From: Spirosoma sp. | GTDB taxonomy: Bacteria; Bacteroidota; Bacteroidia; Cytophagales; Spirosomataceae | Direction of reading: 5' to 3' | DNA length: 7,727 nt | Assembly (NCBI GenBank): GCA_028288385.1 | Contig: JAQBNX010000070.1 | Coordinates: forward strand, 1 to 7,727 | Shown: one piece after another, positions 6,312 to 7,727 of the stretch | Layout: each line of letters begins with the position of its first letter | Numbering within the stretch: the first letter of the stretch is position 1 | Translations under genes and position numbers: made by a program | The notes under the pieces: model-generated | Databases searched by the model: none | What the model was told of the DNA's origin: nothing | What the model saw: the letters and a program-made list of their open reading frames with translations, nothing else

Positions 6312-7630
6312 GATTGAAATACCGTAACGTGAGGAGTAAGCTGATGGCGATTGATTAGTGTCGAGACGATGCCGACCACTTCGTGTACGTATTTACGGGC
6401 ACCACCGCCAGCAGCAGGGCCATTAGTGTAAAGGGCTTCCACTTCTTCACCTACTAAAGCGGCCTGCTGGGCAGAGGCTGCTTTCCCGGCTACCCGGAGC
6501 CGAATTTCGTAGGGGTCCGGGTAATGCCCAAAGTTGGTTCGATGCACAGATGTGCTGCCTATGTAGTCGATTCGTAGATCCGTGAACCGGTCTTTTAACC
6601 GCTCCTTAATAATCGATCCGGCCAGTTTAGCCCGACCCAGGGCGTTTGAACCGGCATATGAAATTTCCCCTTCGCCAATAAAACCAGTTTCATATCCCAC
6701 GCTGGCTTTCAGGGTACCCGGTCGGGTTTGGCCACGACCACCGGTAGCCATAACCTGGTCAGGCCCCATTAGCTCTAATCGGACCTGGGTAAAATCGGCC
6801 ACTACGTCGGGAGTAACGTAACGGCTGGGGTCCATCACTTCGTAGAGTAACTGTTCTTTGGCGGTCGCTAAACTCAGCATGCCACCCGTACCGGCAACTT
6901 TACTAAAAACGGCCCTGCCATCGGGTGAAACATCGGCAAAGGGATGACCCAGATGGGCCATGTGGGGTACGTCCTTTCGGCCGGGGTCGGCGAAGTAGCC
7001 ACCCGTAAGCTGACCGGCGCATTCCAGCAAATGTCCGATTACGGTACCTTGTCCTAACAAATCGAAATCGTCGAGCGACCAGCCAAATTCATGAGCCAGC
7101 GGGGCAACAAACAAAGACGGATCTGCCACCCGTCCCGTAATGATGATGTCGGCATCCGTAGTGAGTGCTGGTAAAATAGCATCGGTCCCCATGTACGCAT
7201 TGGCCGAAACAAGCGTCCCTGAATCAGACAGTGGCTTGCCCGTTTCCAGCGCCATTTCGCTGCCCGAAAGCAGGCTAAACACGTCGTCGCCAGTGACAGC
7301 GGCCACTCTTACCGAAAGCGATAACCGTTGGGCAATGTCGATAATCTTTTGGGCGGCAGCCAGTGGGTTAGCCGCCCCCATGTTGGTAATCAGGCGAACC
7401 TTCTTTTCCAGTAAGCGTGGCAGCAAGCTTTCAATGCGACGTTCCAATAGAGGATCGTAACCCAGGGTGGCGTCCTGCCGTTTCCGTTTCTGGGCCAGTG
7501 CAATGGTACGTTCGGCCAGACATTCCAACACCAGATAGTCTAACTCGCCTTGCTGAACCAGCATGAGTGCTGGCTCGAGCCGGTCGCCGGAAAAGCCAGC
7601 CCCGCACCCAATTCGAACCGATGTTTTCAT
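6308..7630 (-). CDS. AtuA-family protein (acyclic terpene utilisation family)
   Basis: A 440-residue cytoplasmic protein of the AtuA (formerly DUF1446) family. The name comes from the Pseudomonas atu cluster for citronellol and geraniol breakdown; the exact reaction of AtuA is not settled. Visible family motifs: RIGCGAGFSGDR (6-17), ECLAERT (36-42), ITNMGAANP (81-89), NAYMGTDAI (144-152), IITGRVADPSL (163-173), HLLECAGQLTGGYF (200-213), VAGTGGMLS (245-253), EQLLYEVMDPSRYVTPDV (259-276). The late segment TNGPAAGGGARK (402-413) is also typical. I chose the ATG at 7628-7630 because MKTSVRIG places the conserved start at the N-terminus. The frame continues to 7693, but those 21 residues merely overlap the transporter's 3' end. 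It overlaps the upstream and downstream genes by 4 bases each, so all three should be co-translated. With a citrate-type transporter upstream, an organic-acid pathway is more likely here than terpenes (inference). Confidence 0.9.
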   Translation of the reverse strand: MKTSVRIGCGAGFSGDRLEPALMLVQQGELDYLVLECLAERTIALAQKRKRQDATLGYDPLLERRIESLLPRLLEKKVRLITNMGAANPLAAAQKIIDIAQRLSLSVRVAAVTGDDVFSLLSGSEMALETGKPLSDSGTLVSANAYMGTDAILPALTTDADIIITGRVADPSLFVAPLAHEFGWSLDDFDLLGQGTVIGHLLECAGQLTGGYFADPGRKDVPHMAHLGHPFADVSPDGRAVFSKVAGTGGMLSLATAKEQLLYEVMDPSRYVTPDVVADFTQVRLELMGPDQVMATGGRGQTRPGTLKASVGYETGFIGEGEISYAGSNALGRAKLAGSIIKERLKDRFTDLRIDYIGSTSVHRTNFGHYPDPYEIRLRVAGKAASAQQAALVGEEVEALYTNGPAAGGGARKYVHEVVGIVSTLINRHQLTPHVTVFQS

Positions 7631-7727
7631 AAATGAATTGAGCCGGTTAATAGGGCCGCCAGTGTCATAACCACCGTTGTGCCGAAAGCCCATTTAAGAA
7701 TGAATTTTTGATGATCACCTAAATCCA
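7627..7727 (-). CDS. C-terminus of a probable CitMHS-type citrate transporter, partial
   Basis: Only the last 32 codons and the TGA (7627-7629) are in the window; the rest lies beyond the right edge. The peptide begins DLGDHQKFILKWA and ends in a hydrophobic segment (about GTTVVMTLAALLTGSI) followed by HL. The GDHQKF..KWA motif before a final membrane helix is, to my recollection, characteristic of the C-terminus of CitMHS-family citrate-metal:proton symporters. The stop overlaps the atuA start as ATGA, which strongly supports the frame being real. The membrane-protein call is good; the exact family rests on a short stretch. Confidence 0.6.
   Translation of the reverse strand, partial: DLGDHQKFILKWAFGTTVVMTLAALLTGSIHL

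Noticed and set aside
7631..7693. 21-residue N-terminal extension of AtuA
   Set aside because: It overlaps the transporter's 3' end, while the ATG at 7630 gives the conserved AtuA start and an ATGA coupling junction.
1..7727. CRISPR array, tRNA, rRNA, insertion sequence or phage module
   Set aside because: No regularly spaced direct repeats, cloverleaf, rRNA-like stretch, transposase or phage structural gene was seen on reading both strands.

Overview
The window looks like ordinary chromosome from a Bacteroidota bacterium, most likely a Cytophagales member close to Spirosoma. This is inferred from the protein families and their style: a secreted ThuA-like protein, a secreted nucleoside hydrolase, a Cys-type sulfatase of the kind common in glycan-degrading Bacteroidota, and no clear Shine-Dalgarno sequences. 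Base composition is close to 50% GC by eye. No taxon-defining RNA gene is present.

Layout, left to right. (1) Two plus-strand genes: the 3' part of a ThuA-like gene that runs in from the left edge (2-739), and a secreted inosine-uridine-type nucleoside hydrolase (861-1796), separated by a strong hairpin. (2) A short minus-strand ORF, possibly a gene remnant (1877-1987), lies just downstream of a minus-strand pair: an AraC-family regulator (2642-3469) followed by a Tat-exported single-domain cupin (1990-2562). (3) A gene-poor stretch (3470-3902). (4) A minus-strand exported sulfatase with a complete CxPSR active-site signature (3903-5594). (5) A gene-poor stretch (5595-5999) packed with inverted repeats, including a 62-base near-perfect palindrome and a probable terminator. 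(6) A tightly coupled minus-strand operon that runs in from the right edge: the last 32 codons of a probable CitMHS-type citrate transporter, an AtuA-family protein, and a small separate AtuA-like ferredoxin-fold subunit. Each junction in this operon is a 4-base ATGA overlap.

How they may work together. The exported proteins (ThuA-like, nucleoside hydrolase, cupin, sulfatase) fit a scavenging lifestyle, but no SusC/SusD pair, glycoside hydrolase or sulfatase-maturing enzyme is present, so no complete utilisation locus can be claimed. The only genes clearly bound into one functional unit are the transporter-AtuA-small subunit operon, plausibly for uptake and breakdown of a tricarboxylate-like or branched organic acid. 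I see no CRISPR array, tRNA, rRNA, insertion sequence, phage or obvious new defence system. The points most worth a second look are the split AtuA operon, the palindrome cluster, and the possible frameshifted gene remnant after the cupin.
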